DNA of 64,000 nt from Leptothermofonsia sichuanensis E412 (GTDB lineage: Bacteria; Cyanobacteriota; Cyanobacteriia; Leptolyngbyales; Leptolyngbyaceae). The notes beneath the pieces were generated by a model, which saw nothing but the letters and a program-made list of their open reading frames with translations, was not told the origin of the DNA and did no database searches. The stretch covers positions 992,001 through 1,056,000 of the forward strand of contig NZ_CP072600.1 in NCBI RefSeq assembly GCF_019891175.1, read 5' to 3'. Of this stretch, positions 51,897 to 61,094 are shown piece by piece. Position numbers and translations under genes: made by a program. The stretch's first letter is position 1. Each line of letters begins with the position of its first letter.

Positions 51897-52961
51897 ATGC
51901 ACCTGAACACCATCTGGAAACTCTTATACTCCCGCTGGCAAACTCCTGCAACAGAACCCATCCCAGGGTACACCATCATGATTCTGGTGCCAGGGGATTT
52001 GCCATTTTTCCTGAAAATCGCCCTGGAAACCTGTGCCAGACAGGATCCGAAACATTTAGTTGAAACAATTGTCGTTCTAGATAATCGGTTCCAACCTGGT
52101 TTTGCCGAACGTCTGGAACAGTGGACGCAGGACTATCCTGCCGGACCTGTGCGGCTGGTGCGTCAACATCCGCTAGAAAATTTGCTGACACGTCACTACA
52201 GCCATTTTCACAACAATTACTGGCTGCAAGTAGTCAGGGGCATTAATGCGGTCAGAACCACTCATGTCCTCTTCCATGATGTTGATCTCTATATTCAGGA
52301 ACCTGATTTTCTGCGCCGGCACTATGAAGCCTGCATTGCCAGCAATCAAGTAGTCCGGGGTGTCAGTCGAGCATGGGATCCCTGGTTTATGGAACAGGGC
52401 ATCAACCACGTTGTGGCTACCTGGGAATCTTTTTTTGATATGGGTTGGTTCCGTAGTTTTCGTCCGTGGGAGCATCGTGGTCGGGATGTTATGGTTGCAG
52501 GCAAACCCCACTCCTGCGATGCAACCTACTGGGCGCAGTGCCAGACTCCTGCCGAAAGGATTGGTTGTGAACCTCAAGAAGTAGGATTTATTCACTTTAA
52601 CTATGTCACAGGCAACTATCGTCGCTTCCAGATGACGAAAGGACCCTTTGAAGATGCGCACTTTCGGTTGCTCCTGGTTCGATTGCTCATTGACGCCTAT
52701 GATCCATCTGGATGGGAGTATGATGTACCCCCGCTGGAGGAATTTATTAGAGGAACCAGTGATCGTTTCAGCAAAGTCACCTATCTTCAACCAACAACCC
52801 ACCAGCATTATTTGCCGTTTCGCATCCTGCTCCAGTCCTTACTGGATAGTGGATTGCTCAGTGCTGACCAGACTTCTGCGATCGCGGATGGAATTCAACC
52901 ATTTGATCGGATCTTCAACTTTGACCAGGCACAGTCACCACAGCAGGTTTTGAACTTTTGA
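51897..52961 (+). CDS. Glycosyltransferase (GT2-like, GT-A fold)
   Basis: 354 residues. N-terminal half has a nucleotide-sugar domain with VLDNRFQPGF and the metal motif in FHDVDLYIQEP (DVD as DxD). RPWEHRGRDVMVAGKPHSCD lies in the acceptor region. Not a standard GT2 profile; assigned from fold pattern and neighbours. Probably closes the glycan cluster. Confidence 0.72.
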   Translation: MHLNTIWKLLYSRWQTPATEPIPGYTIMILVPGDLPFFLKIALETCARQDPKHLVETIVVLDNRFQPGFAERLEQWTQDYPAGPVRLVRQHPLENLLTRHYSHFHNNYWLQVVRGINAVRTTHVLFHDVDLYIQEPDFLRRHYEACIASNQVVRGVSRAWDPWFMEQGINHVVATWESFFDMGWFRSFRPWEHRGRDVMVAGKPHSCDATYWAQCQTPAERIGCEPQEVGFIHFNYVTGNYRRFQMTKGPFEDAHFRLLLVRLLIDAYDPSGWEYDVPPLEEFIRGTSDRFSKVTYLQPTTHQHYLPFRILLQSLLDSGLLSADQTSAIADGIQPFDRIFNFDQAQSPQQVLNF

Positions 52962-53043
52962 ACTTTTGAACTATTGATCCGACGGGGCATTTGAGCGATC
53001 GGCGGGTGAGCCATGGCCCAACCTCTGAACCCGGTACCCAATT

Positions 53044-53700
53044 TCACGCCGATCGCCTCTTCATTAACACTGGCAACAGGGACAACAGGGAGAGCATCGT
53101 CAGCGCCAGGATCAGCGGCAGGCGATCGCCCCCATTTAATGCCTGTTTACCGGCGACCCCTAACCAGGCATAGGTGAGTGATAAGGGAATAATACCTAGA
53201 AACGTCCCCATCATATAGGTCTTCAGGTCAACAGGCGTCAGGCCAAACAAAAAATTGACCAGGCTGAAAGGCGACAGGGGCGTGAAGCGAACTGCCATGA
53301 CAACATTCAGGGGGTGGTGGGCGATCGCCTGATTCAACCGTTGCTTAATGGGATGATGCCCAAAGTGCCGTTCTATCCAGTCATGCAGCGAATAGCGAGC
53401 TAACCAGAATGCGCCAGTTGCGCCCAGAGTAGAGCCAATCACAGACCAGACGGTCCCCCAAAATAGCCCAAAAATGGCTCCTGCTGCAACGGATAACACA
53501 TTGCCAGGAAACCCCAGGCTGGTTGCGCCTGCAAACAGAAGAACAAAGACTGGAGTTGCACCAAACCCGAGGTTTTTGAAAAAGTCCCTCAGAGAAGAGT
53601 CATCCAGCAACAGACTGAGTGGTCCCAGCAGGCACACCGCCAGAAATGCCAGAAATGCCAGCGCTAACCACAAGCCACTTTTGTAACGTCGGATTTGCAT
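53044..53700 (-). CDS. TVP38/TMEM64 (VTT/DedA-like) membrane protein
   Basis: 218 residues from ATG 53700 (MQIRRYKSGLWL). Five or six membrane helices; VTT-domain block FAGATSLGFPGNVLSVAAGA and GSTLGATGAFWLARY, then VRFTPLSPFSLVNFLFGL. Such proteins resemble DedA/VTT lipid scramblases. Function in cyanobacteria unknown. Convergent with the glycan cluster. Confidence 0.88.
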   Translation of the reverse strand: MQIRRYKSGLWLALAFLAFLAVCLLGPLSLLLDDSSLRDFFKNLGFGATPVFVLLFAGATSLGFPGNVLSVAAGAIFGLFWGTVWSVIGSTLGATGAFWLARYSLHDWIERHFGHHPIKQRLNQAIAHHPLNVVMAVRFTPLSPFSLVNFLFGLTPVDLKTYMMGTFLGIIPLSLTYAWLGVAGKQALNGGDRLPLILALTMLSLLSLLPVLMKRRSA

Positions 53701-54007
53701 AGCACCTTCCAGGGAAACGCACTCAACTATACCCTGAAGGTTTAATAAAGATGTAACAAAGATGTGAAGAAAATTTCGACTTCTCCCTGGTAGGGGCAGA
53801 GATGATGTGCCAGGATGTCGGTTGCAATGGGGAAAGAGGGGGATGCAGGATGCAGGATGAAAAATAATTCCTGGATTCCACTGAAAGCTGGAACTGCTTG
53901 TCCGACATGACCGCTGGAGCCGGGTCACGAGTGCTAACTACCACCAACTAACAACTCCTCCTCATCCCTCACCCCTTAACCACCAACCCATGGGCACTAG
54001 AGAAGTG
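53701..54007. other. Intergenic region, divergent promoters, no gene
   Basis: About 300 bp between divergent genes. It has a GGATGCAGGATGCAGGATGA tandem stretch near 53840 but no supported coding frame. Probably holds promoters of both neighbours. Confidence 0.6.
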
Positions 54008-54982
54008 ATGAAGTCAATTTTTCTGGCAGTGAGCCTGGCGATCGCCACCCCCTGGCTGCAAAGTTGCTCCCTACGTTCTTTCCTCGATTTTGAGCCGGTC
54101 AGTTCTTCGCCTACGGCGGCTGCAACCGATACCCAGACCGCCGATCTTTCCCTGTCAACCCTGATCAGCAAACGGTCCCCGGTTACCGTTGGGCAACGAA
54201 CTTACCATATCGGAAACAGCCTTACAGATTCCATCAATGACTGGCTGGAGCCAATCGCCCGCAGTGCAGGGTATGACCATGTTTATCTGCGTTCAACCAT
54301 ACCCGGTGCCCCCACTGACTGGAACTGGAATCATCCTGGTGAGGCGCTGGGCGAAGCGGACTATCGCGTGGTTTTTAACACGAAGGCTCCCATTGATCAT
54401 CTGTCTACCCAACCTTTTGCGGGTCATGATCGCTCCCTGGAGAATGAAACTGAGTACAGCGGACGCTTCTACCGTCTGGCACGGCAGAAAAGTCCCAATG
54501 TCCAGTTCTGGATCTACGCTCAATGGTCTGATCTGAAGCTCGATGACCGCTGGGCAAAGGCTGATGGCAGCGCTAAAGAGTTGGGGCTGAAACCTGCCAG
54601 AAATTGGGAAGAGGCGGCGATGAATCACCTGGCTTATCATGAAGCACTCCGCCAGCGTTTAGATGACCAGAACGATGGCAAACCTGTGCTGATCGTGCCA
54701 GGGGGATTGGGACTGGTGAATCTGAAACGGGCGATCGAGGCAGGAAAAGTCCCTGGCATCAAAAATTTCTTTGCTGAGCATTTTAATGATGATTCCCATC
54801 TGACCGCCAAAGGTAGCTATATGGTGGCCTTAATTTTCTACTCCAGCATTTATGCTAAAAGTCCGGTGGGCGTTACCTTTGCTAACAGCGGACTGACCGC
54901 AGAGCAGGCAAAAATTTATCAGCAAATCGCCTGGGATACGGTGCAGAATTATCCCTGGACAGGCGTAAAGAGCCATCCTTAA
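54008..54982 (+). CDS. Lipoprotein with SGNH-like fold (GNS variant)
   Basis: 324 residues from ATG 54008. Signal peptide with lipobox-like PWLQSCS (about residues 15-21). The mature part begins a possible SGNH block I at TYHIGNSLTDSIND, where the usual GDS reads GNS, and ends with DDSHLTAKGSYMVALIFYSS, matching block V (DxxHxxxxG). Nucleophile Ser and the Asp-His pair are thus present. It may be an esterase, sulfatase-like or carbohydrate deacetylase; substrate unknown. Confidence 0.65.
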   Translation: MKSIFLAVSLAIATPWLQSCSLRSFLDFEPVSSSPTAAATDTQTADLSLSTLISKRSPVTVGQRTYHIGNSLTDSINDWLEPIARSAGYDHVYLRSTIPGAPTDWNWNHPGEALGEADYRVVFNTKAPIDHLSTQPFAGHDRSLENETEYSGRFYRLARQKSPNVQFWIYAQWSDLKLDDRWAKADGSAKELGLKPARNWEEAAMNHLAYHEALRQRLDDQNDGKPVLIVPGGLGLVNLKRAIEAGKVPGIKNFFAEHFNDDSHLTAKGSYMVALIFYSSIYAKSPVGVTFANSGLTAEQAKIYQQIAWDTVQNYPWTGVKSHP

Positions 54983-54993
54983 GGTCAGGATGA

Positions 54994-55072
54994 TGTTCTC
55001 GTTCCCATGCTCTGCGTGGGAATGCCTTCTGGAGGCTCCGCCTCCCGGATCAGCGGCAGAGCCTGTCCTCTG
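54994..55072. repeat. GTTCTCGTTCCCATG palindromic repeat, copy 2
   Basis: GTTCTCGTTCCCATGCTCTG then CGTGGGAATG and GGAGGCTCCGCCTCC hairpins, as in 11818-11940. It lies between convergent genes and could serve as a bidirectional terminator. Confidence 0.75.
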
Positions 55073-55861
55073 CTATTCTTCACCAGGATAGGGCGTCAGA
55101 ATTTCCACACCGTCCTCCGTCACTGCCAGCGTATGCTCACACTGGGCAGAGAGCTTGCGATCTTTGGTAACTGCCGTCCACTGGTCTGCCAGCATCTCAA
55201 TTTCCCAGGTTCCTTCGTTGATCATTGGCTCAATGGTAAAGACCATGCCGGGGCGCAGTCGTCTACCTTTGCCGCGATCGCCATAGTGGGGAATTTGAGG
55301 AGCCGTATGAAAGACATTGCTGATGCCGTGCCCGACAAAGTTCCGTACTACTGAAAATCCCTGGGATTCAGCATATTCCTGAATCGCTGCCCCAATGTCG
55401 CCAATTTTGGCACCCGGTTTAATCGCTTCAATCCCTCGACGGCGGCACTCTTCCGTCACTTCAACCAGTTTGCGGGCAACTGGCGAAGGTTCCCCTACAA
55501 AAAAGGTTTTAGAGGTGTCCCCGTGATAGCCATCCACAATCAATGTGACATCGATGTTGATGATATCGCCATCCCTCAAAACTTGCCTGGCGCTGGGAAT
55601 TCCGTGACAGACTACTTCATTCACACTGGTGCAAATGGAACGGGGAAAGGGAGGATAACCGGGCGGTGCATACCCCAGGGGGGCACTGATCGCACCGTGG
55701 GCTTGGGTCCACCGTTCTGCCTCATCATTCAGTTGCAGGGTTGTCACGCCTGGTTTGATCAGGTCTGACAGGTAGTACAACAGTTCTGCTGCCAGTCGCC
55801 CTGCCCGACGCATTTTTTCAATTTCCCGCTTTGACAGCAGTGTAATTACTTCAGTTTCCAT
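55073..55861 (-). CDS. map: Methionine aminopeptidase type I
   Basis: 262 residues, type I length. Metal ligands visible: Asp pair in DIINIDVTLIVDGYHGDTSK, His in VGHGISNVFHTAP, Glu in MVFTIEPMINEG and Glu in SAQCEHTLAVTEDG. KREIEKMRRAGRLAAELL is the normal N-terminal helix. Removes initiator Met in the cytoplasm. Downstream of the P-loop kinase gene by nine bases. Confidence 0.96.
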   Translation of the reverse strand: METEVITLLSKREIEKMRRAGRLAAELLYYLSDLIKPGVTTLQLNDEAERWTQAHGAISAPLGYAPPGYPPFPRSICTSVNEVVCHGIPSARQVLRDGDIINIDVTLIVDGYHGDTSKTFFVGEPSPVARKLVEVTEECRRRGIEAIKPGAKIGDIGAAIQEYAESQGFSVVRNFVGHGISNVFHTAPQIPHYGDRGKGRRLRPGMVFTIEPMINEGTWEIEMLADQWTAVTKDRKLSAQCEHTLAVTEDGVEILTPYPGEE

Positions 55862-55870
55862 AGGTTTCTA

Positions 55871-56410
55871 TCATAAAGCTTCTAACCACTGCCTGGTAGC
55901 TTTTGGAGAAGAGAAACGAATGATTTGCAGATGGGCATATTCAGGTTGCTGGCAGAGGAGAGTCCATTCACGCTGGCGCTGCCAGTAGGTCCGGAGCACC
56001 CAGAGAATCATTGAATTATGACTGAAGACAATCTGCCAGGTTTCGCGGTTGCCGTTCCACAACTCCTGCTGGCTAATCGCCCGCCAAAACGTTCGCTGCA
56101 CAACTCGCCCAAAAACCACTGGGAAAGAATAGTCTAACCAAATTAGCGTATCAGCTTTAAGCCAGATGAGATCTCTGACTTTGCTGTAATTACCATCCAC
56201 AACCCAACCATCCGTCTGTAATGAGTTTTCTACTCGCGTTTTGAACTGATCGAAAGATGCTTCTGTCCAGTTGGCTTCCCAGTGAAGCGCATCTAACTCG
56301 ATGTGGGGAAGGGTCAGTTTACGAGCAATTTCCCGTGCCAGAGTGGTTTTACCCGATCCGCTACTACCAATAATTACAATCCGTCGCCCTTGCTTGACGT
56401 TGGCTACCAT
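55871..56410 (-). CDS. P-loop kinase-like NTPase (topology-modulation/AK-like)
   Basis: 179 residues. Walker A IVIIGSSGSGKTTLARE, LPHIELDALHWEANW (acceptor region of small P-loop kinases), GWVVDGNYSKVRDLIW and DTLIWLDYSF (Walker B). Same family as bacterial FlaR/adenylate-kinase-like proteins; substrate unknown. Forms a two-gene unit with map. Confidence 0.85.
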   Translation of the reverse strand: MVANVKQGRRIVIIGSSGSGKTTLAREIARKLTLPHIELDALHWEANWTEASFDQFKTRVENSLQTDGWVVDGNYSKVRDLIWLKADTLIWLDYSFPVVFGRVVQRTFWRAISQQELWNGNRETWQIVFSHNSMILWVLRTYWQRQREWTLLCQQPEYAHLQIIRFSSPKATRQWLEAL

Positions 56411-56577
56411 CGGATCGCCTCCAAATTTTGTGGAAGAACAGCTACAGGCGATCGCAGCCCGATTTCGGAGATAGCGGGTAACAGGTGTCAGAGGATAACA
56501 TTAGGACTGAATTCTGACTTCTGTGGTTTCTGAATTCCTGCCTGGGGGGCATTTTTCAACTTCAAAAGCTGAAAACA

Positions 56578-57165
56578 CTAATGGAACAACCAGCTTGTAA
56601 AGGAATATTTTCGACCCCGAATCACCGGCAAGGATTGATGGGGATGGGTGTAGTAGGAAGGAAAGACAAGGACGTTACCTTGTTTGGGCTTGACCTTAAT
56701 ATTCTGGCGGTCAAAAAAGGTTTCTCCCCCCTCAAAGTCATCGTTTAGATACCCCACAATACTTATATCGCGGGTTGGAATGCCATTGGCGACTTCGACA
56801 AACCGACTTGCCAGCAGTAAATTGTCTACATGGCGCTTATAGTTTTGTCCAGGCAGATAGCGCAGAATGGAGCACATCTCAGCATGGGGAAATTTCACGC
56901 CATAGTGCTTAAACAAGAGATCCTGGATGACCTGGACCTGCTTCAGCAAAAGCTGGTTGGTCGATCCTTGCAGGGCACCCTCTTGCTCCCCCAGGGGTAG
57001 AATTCCGCTACTACGGACATCGGTATCGACCACGTTCACCAGAATTTTGGACGGTTTAAACTGGCAACATTCCGCAATCTGGATGATGTGCTCACACAGG
57101 GAAGGCTCCAGCAAACCCTCCACTAAAAGAATTTCTGATCCTAAATCTTTGAGTTCGTGTCCCAC
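56578..57165 (-). CDS. 2-oxoglutarate/Fe(II) dioxygenase (prolyl 4-hydroxylase-like)
   Basis: 195 residues. Double-stranded beta-helix with iron ligands His-x-Asp in YKRHVDNLL and distal His in YYTHPHQSLPV, followed by the 2OG-binding basic residue in RGRKYSFTSW. LNDDFEGGETFF is a hallmark of P4H-type enzymes. Substrate could be a peptide or small molecule; no partner gene adjacent. Confidence 0.87.
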   Translation of the reverse strand: MGHELKDLGSEILLVEGLLEPSLCEHIIQIAECCQFKPSKILVNVVDTDVRSSGILPLGEQEGALQGSTNQLLLKQVQVIQDLLFKHYGVKFPHAEMCSILRYLPGQNYKRHVDNLLLASRFVEVANGIPTRDISIVGYLNDDFEGGETFFDRQNIKVKPKQGNVLVFPSYYTHPHQSLPVIRGRKYSFTSWLFH

Positions 57166-57213
57166 GGTAGTACCTGACAGATTTGAGATTAAGAATTTAA
57201 GATGATTAGGTTA

Positions 57214-57312
57214 GATTTCCGACGTTACCACTGAATTTCGAGCGTTACCACTGATTTCGGACGTTGCCACTGATTTCCCAAGTTGCCACTATAGAGTTCC
57301 AACGTTGCCACT
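57214..57312 (+). repeat. Five tandem GTTrCCACT repeats upstream of the 57325 gene
   Basis: GTTACCACT, GTTACCACT, GTTGCCACT, GTTGCCACT, GTTGCCACT spaced 20, 19, 19 and 22 bp, each preceded by a TTTC-GAC-like block. They end 12 bp before the ATG. Near-helical spacing suggests binding sites for a protein (regulator, or a transposase if this is an old transposon end). Confidence 0.75.
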
Positions 57313-57324
57313 ATCCCATTCAGC

Positions 57325-58863
57325 ATGCCCACTCCTCCACGCCAATCCTCCAACTCTCCTCAACCTTCCTTTCCCTTGGCGATTGACCGTGTTGCCATCG
57401 CTCTTATCCTGGCGTTGAGTCTGGCGATCGCAGGATTACTCTGGACGGGCCAACGGGTTTCGGCTCATGTACGGGCATTTAGCTGGCAGGATAAGCAAAT
57501 TGGGGCTGAGGATACTGCCTTTATTTTGAACTTTAGTCGTCCCATGGACTATGCCAGTGTTGAGCCAAATTTAAAGATTGACCCACCGCTTCCCGGTAAG
57601 GTCAGTTGGGCAGGGCGGCGGATGGCCTATACCCTGACCATGCCGGCTCCCTATGGGACTGAGTTTGAGGTCAGGCTTGAGGGGGCAAGAGATCGGTTTA
57701 GCCGGAGTCAGCAATCCACCATCCGGCCATTCAGGGGGCAGTTTCGGACCCGCGATCGCGCCTTTGCCTACATTGGTGTGGAAGGGGAACAGGAAGGCAG
57801 GCTGGTTCTTTACAATCTCACTCGTCAGGAGAAAATACTGCTGACCCCCAAGGATCTGGTCGTCATGGAATTCAAGTTTTATCCCTTCGGCGATCGCATC
57901 CTGTTTGCAGCCACTCAGCGCACGGCTGAACCGCAAGGCTTACTGGAACAAAAGCTGTACACCGTTACTACCGGAATTGAGCTTAATCCGCCTGACCAAA
58001 TCCTCCCCCAGGCATCGGAAAAACCACTGGATATTCCCACCAAACCCGAACCAGCTGGCAAGATTGAACTGGTTCTGGATAACACGGATTATCAAAACCT
58101 CAAATTTGACCTCTCTGCCGATGGCAACAATATTGTTGTGCAGCGGGTCAGCCGTCGGGATCCGGCAGATTTTGGACCCTGGCTGTTGCAGGCAGGAGAA
58201 CCCCCCAAACCTCTGAAAGGGGAACCCGGTGGTGATTTTCTCATTACCCCGGACAGCAATTCCCTGGCGATCGCCCAGGGACAGGGGCTGGCTATTGTAC
58301 CCCTGGAACCGGGTGCCAAACCCCTGGACTTTCTGCCCAAATTTGGCACTGTTCTGAGTTTTTCCAGGGATGGTTCTCTGGCGACGATGATTAAATTCAA
58401 CCCTGACCGGACGCGATCGCTCTTCCTGGTCACCAGTCAAGGCACCTATAAAGAACTATTCCAGACCACCGGATCGATTCTCAGTAGCCAATTTGACCCC
58501 ACGAATCAAATCCTCTACTGTCTGCTCACCGACCTCAAAACAGACGATGACCTCTACCGTGAAGAACCCTATCTGGCGGCGATCGACCTGAAAACAGGGA
58601 ACCTGTCGCGGCTGGTGCTGCTACCCGACCAGCGTGACGTTCAATTCAGCCTTGCCCCCGATGGCTTAGCCATCCTGTTTGACCAGACCACTCGTGCTGT
58701 CCAGGCAGATGCCACCACTAAAGAACCGCTGCGGGATAGTTCGGGCAAGGCGATCGCCAATAGCCGCCTCTGGCTGCTTCCTGTCAATCCCAACGAACCG
58801 ACGACCCCCACCCAACCCGAACCCCTTCCCCTACCTGGACTCCGCCCCCGCTGGCTGCCATAA
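57325..58863 (+). CDS. Membrane-anchored protein with Ig-like domain and beta-propeller-like repeats
   Basis: 512 residues. One N-terminal membrane helix (about 24-45). The next 100 residues resemble a bacterial Ig-like/SbsA domain (FILNFSRPMDYASVEPNLKI, KVSWAGRRMAYTL). The rest has WD40/TolB-like strand patterns (FYPFGDRILFAA, NLKFDLSADGNNIVVQ, VQFSLAPDGLAILFD). It faces the periplasm or lumen. Conserved in cyanobacteria to my knowledge; function unknown. Possibly regulated through the repeats just upstream. Confidence 0.7.
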   Translation: MPTPPRQSSNSPQPSFPLAIDRVAIALILALSLAIAGLLWTGQRVSAHVRAFSWQDKQIGAEDTAFILNFSRPMDYASVEPNLKIDPPLPGKVSWAGRRMAYTLTMPAPYGTEFEVRLEGARDRFSRSQQSTIRPFRGQFRTRDRAFAYIGVEGEQEGRLVLYNLTRQEKILLTPKDLVVMEFKFYPFGDRILFAATQRTAEPQGLLEQKLYTVTTGIELNPPDQILPQASEKPLDIPTKPEPAGKIELVLDNTDYQNLKFDLSADGNNIVVQRVSRRDPADFGPWLLQAGEPPKPLKGEPGGDFLITPDSNSLAIAQGQGLAIVPLEPGAKPLDFLPKFGTVLSFSRDGSLATMIKFNPDRTRSLFLVTSQGTYKELFQTTGSILSSQFDPTNQILYCLLTDLKTDDDLYREEPYLAAIDLKTGNLSRLVLLPDQRDVQFSLAPDGLAILFDQTTRAVQADATTKEPLRDSSGKAIANSRLWLLPVNPNEPTTPTQPEPLPLPGLRPRWLP

Positions 58864-58931
58864 CTGATAACTCGGCCCCAGAGCGTTCTTTCCCTGACGC
58901 CTGTGACCTGAGAAATGAGGGCCTGATAATC

Positions 58932-59000
58932 TGAAATTTCACCCCAGAGGCACGGAGAACACAGAGAAATTCCTCTGTTCCCCCGGTATCTCTGTGGTAC
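58932..59000. repeat. CACAGAG-type palindromic repeat (family E)
   Basis: TGAAATTTCACCCCAGAGGC, ACGGAGAACACAGAGAAAT and CCTCTGTT...TCTCTGTGGT; reverse orientation of the copy at 41660-41765. Lies between convergent genes. Confidence 0.7.
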
Positions 59001-59006
59001 GAACTA

Positions 59007-59534
59007 CTACCTGTGAACCACCACTGGGGTGCCAACCTTTGCCCAGTTGAACAGCCAGCGGGCATGATTGACGGCGACATTGATACAACCATGACTCACA
59101 GGGGTGCCAAAGCGGTTATGCCAGTAAGCGCCATGAATTGCATAATTGCCAGAGTAGTACATGGTGTAGGGCACATCAGGCACATCATAGTCGGCTCCCT
59201 GCATCCGGGCGTAGCGGTGTCGGGTTTGAATGGCAAAGGAACCAGTAGGAGTCGGCGTAGATGGTTTGCCCGTAGAAACGATCACGGCATACACTGGACG
59301 CTCCCCTTCCCAGGCAATCAGTCGTTGACGTGGCAAGTCGATCTGGATCCAGCGCTGATTGGACTGTTGCAAATTCTGAATGGCTTGCGCCAGGTGATTC
59401 GGCTGGGCAGTCAGGTGAGGGGTCTGAGGGGTTGCCGCCGCAGGCAAAATAACAACAGATGTCAGGGTCAGGGTCAGTCCAATTAAGGCACGTCCGATCG
59501 CCTGGGGGGAATTGCGTTGTGTCACGGTTTTCAT
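59007..59534 (-). CDS. L,D-transpeptidase (YkuD domain)
   Basis: 175 residues from ATG 59534 (MKTVTQRNSP). Signal peptide about residues 1-36. YkuD domain: QRWIQIDLPRQRLIAWEGE, IVSTGKPSTPTPTGSF and the catalytic block NYAIHGAYWHNRFG with SHGCINVAVNHARWLF (His and Cys nucleophile). Cross-links peptidoglycan or attaches proteins in the periplasm. Single gene, convergent with the 57325 gene. Confidence 0.93.
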   Translation of the reverse strand: MKTVTQRNSPQAIGRALIGLTLTLTSVVILPAAATPQTPHLTAQPNHLAQAIQNLQQSNQRWIQIDLPRQRLIAWEGERPVYAVIVSTGKPSTPTPTGSFAIQTRHRYARMQGADYDVPDVPYTMYYSGNYAIHGAYWHNRFGTPVSHGCINVAVNHARWLFNWAKVGTPVVVHR

Positions 59535-59610
59535 GGGTTTTCTCCTCTTCCTATTCCACGTTAAAGCCGGGAAAGGGGGGCGTCGATAAAACTTCAAAAT
59601 TCTCTAATAC

Positions 59611-60249
59611 CTAAAGCCGCGTACACTGCTCAACCAGGATTTTTGCCCGCTGCGTTATGAAATGCCAGTCCTCCTGGTCAATCGCCAATTGAGGGAACAG
59701 ATCACCGGAGACGCCAACCGCGATCGCTCCGGCCTCTAAAAGCGCTGGTGCATTGTCTACAGTGACTCCGCCAGTAGGAATTAACGGGATCTGCCCCAGA
59801 GGACCCTGGAGACTACGAATATAAGTCGCTCCGCCCACTGCCTGGACTGGAAAAACTTTGACACTACTTGCCCCTGCCTGCCACGCCTGCACAATTTCGC
59901 TCGGGGACAGCGCTCCTGGTATGATCGGCACCTGCTGCTCAATGGCCAACTGGATCAAGGTCTGGTCTACATGGGGAGTAAACAGAAACTGTGCTCCGGC
60001 GGCAACTGCCCTCCTGACCTGTTCCGGGTTTAACAACGTCCCTGCCCCAATCCAGCAATTGGGCAAGTCGCGGCGAAGTTGGGTGATTAAGTCGGCAGGG
60101 CGATCGCTGTTCCAGGTGATTTCAATCAACCGGATACCTCCTGTAGCGGCTGCATGAGCCATCTGCTGTCCCTGCACAAATTGCTCACAGCGAATGACTG
60201 CAATCACCCGGAATGTTTGAATTAAGGTTAACCAGGATTCTGATCCCAT
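59611..60249 (-). CDS. eda: KDPG/KHG aldolase
   Basis: 212 residues. Active-site Glu in GIRLIEITWNSD and Schiff-base Lys in GASSVKVFPVQAVGG. WIGAGTLLNPEQVRRA is typical. Cleaves 2-keto-3-deoxy-6-phosphogluconate to pyruvate and glyceraldehyde-3-phosphate (Entner-Doudoroff). ATG overlaps the ftsE 3' end by 22 bp, so the two are translationally linked. Confidence 0.93.
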   Translation of the reverse strand: MGSESWLTLIQTFRVIAVIRCEQFVQGQQMAHAAATGGIRLIEITWNSDRPADLITQLRRDLPNCWIGAGTLLNPEQVRRAVAAGAQFLFTPHVDQTLIQLAIEQQVPIIPGALSPSEIVQAWQAGASSVKVFPVQAVGGATYIRSLQGPLGQIPLIPTGGVTVDNAPALLEAGAIAVGVSGDLFPQLAIDQEDWHFITQRAKILVEQCTRL

Positions 60250-60986
60250 CTTGCCCCATCCCCTGCCCGTCGGTACAAATGACCACTCCGCAACTGAATC
60301 GCAGGATGGTTCGAGAGCCGAATCAGGCTTTCATCGTGGGTTGTGACAATCACGGTGATGCCGACGGTATTGAGTTTCTTGAGGATTTTGATCACCTGCC
60401 AGGAGTTGTCAGCATCCAGGTTGCCAGTTGGCTCATCCGCCAGCAGAAGCGGTGGTGTACTGACGATCGCCCGGGCAATGCTGACCCGTTGCTGTTCTCC
60501 TCCTGACAGCTGATCGGGAAAGCAATTTGCCTTGGGGAGCAGTCCCACCATCTTGAGCGCGGGCTGTAAGCGGCGATGAATTTCCTTGCGGGTAAACCCC
60601 TGTGCCCAGAGGACAAAGGCAACATTCTCGGTCACAGTACGGCGGGGAATCAGCTTGTAGTCCTGAAATACGACCCCGATACGGCGGCGCAATTGGGAGA
60701 GGCGATCGCCCTTCAACTCTGAGAGATGGCAGCCGTCCACAATCACATCTCCTTCGTCGGCGTGCTCTTCACCATACAGCAGCTTCAGCAGCGTCGATTT
60801 CCCAGAACCCGAAGGACCTGTAATGAACAGAAACTCCCCTCGCCTGACCTCCAGATTGACATTAATCAGGGCCTTACTGCCATTACTGTAGGTCTTGCTC
60901 ACACCCTGCAAACTTACCATGACCTGGGTGTCAGGCGGGGAAGTGTTCTGTCCTGTAGCCGCCGAAGATGGACTGGTCGTGTTCAT
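60228..60986 (-). CDS. ftsE: FtsE-like cell-division ABC ATPase
   Basis: 252 residues. Walker [18 protein letters not shown]-loop [14 protein letters not shown], signature [16 protein letters not shown], Walker [14 protein letters not shown], switch His in [21 protein letters not shown] and the NLD after Walker B fit FtsE. It partners FtsX to control septal wall hydrolases; ftsX is not in this window. Upstream of and overlapping eda. Confidence 0.9.
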   Translation of the reverse strand: MNTTSPSSAATGQNTSPPDTQVMVSLQGVSKTYSNGSKALINVNLEVRRGEFLFITGPSGSGKSTLLKLLYGEEHADEGDVIVDGCHLSELKGDRLSQLRRRIGVVFQDYKLIPRRTVTENVAFVLWAQGFTRKEIHRRLQPALKMVGLLPKANCFPDQLSGGEQQRVSIARAIVSTPPLLLADEPTGNLDADNSWQVIKILKKLNTVGITVIVTTHDESLIRLSNHPAIQLRSGHLYRRAGDGARWDQNPG

Positions 60987-61094
60987 ACAGCCGTTCCTAC
61001 ATGTATCACCTGCCTCAACCCCTGATACCTGACCCCCGGTCCCCGGTACCCAAATCTATCCCCCTGGTGACTGAAGGAACGTACTCCCCCACGA

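Noticed and set aside
60602-61025. Arg-rich plus-strand frames opposite ftsE
   Set aside because: Shadow of ftsE, which has all ABC motifs.
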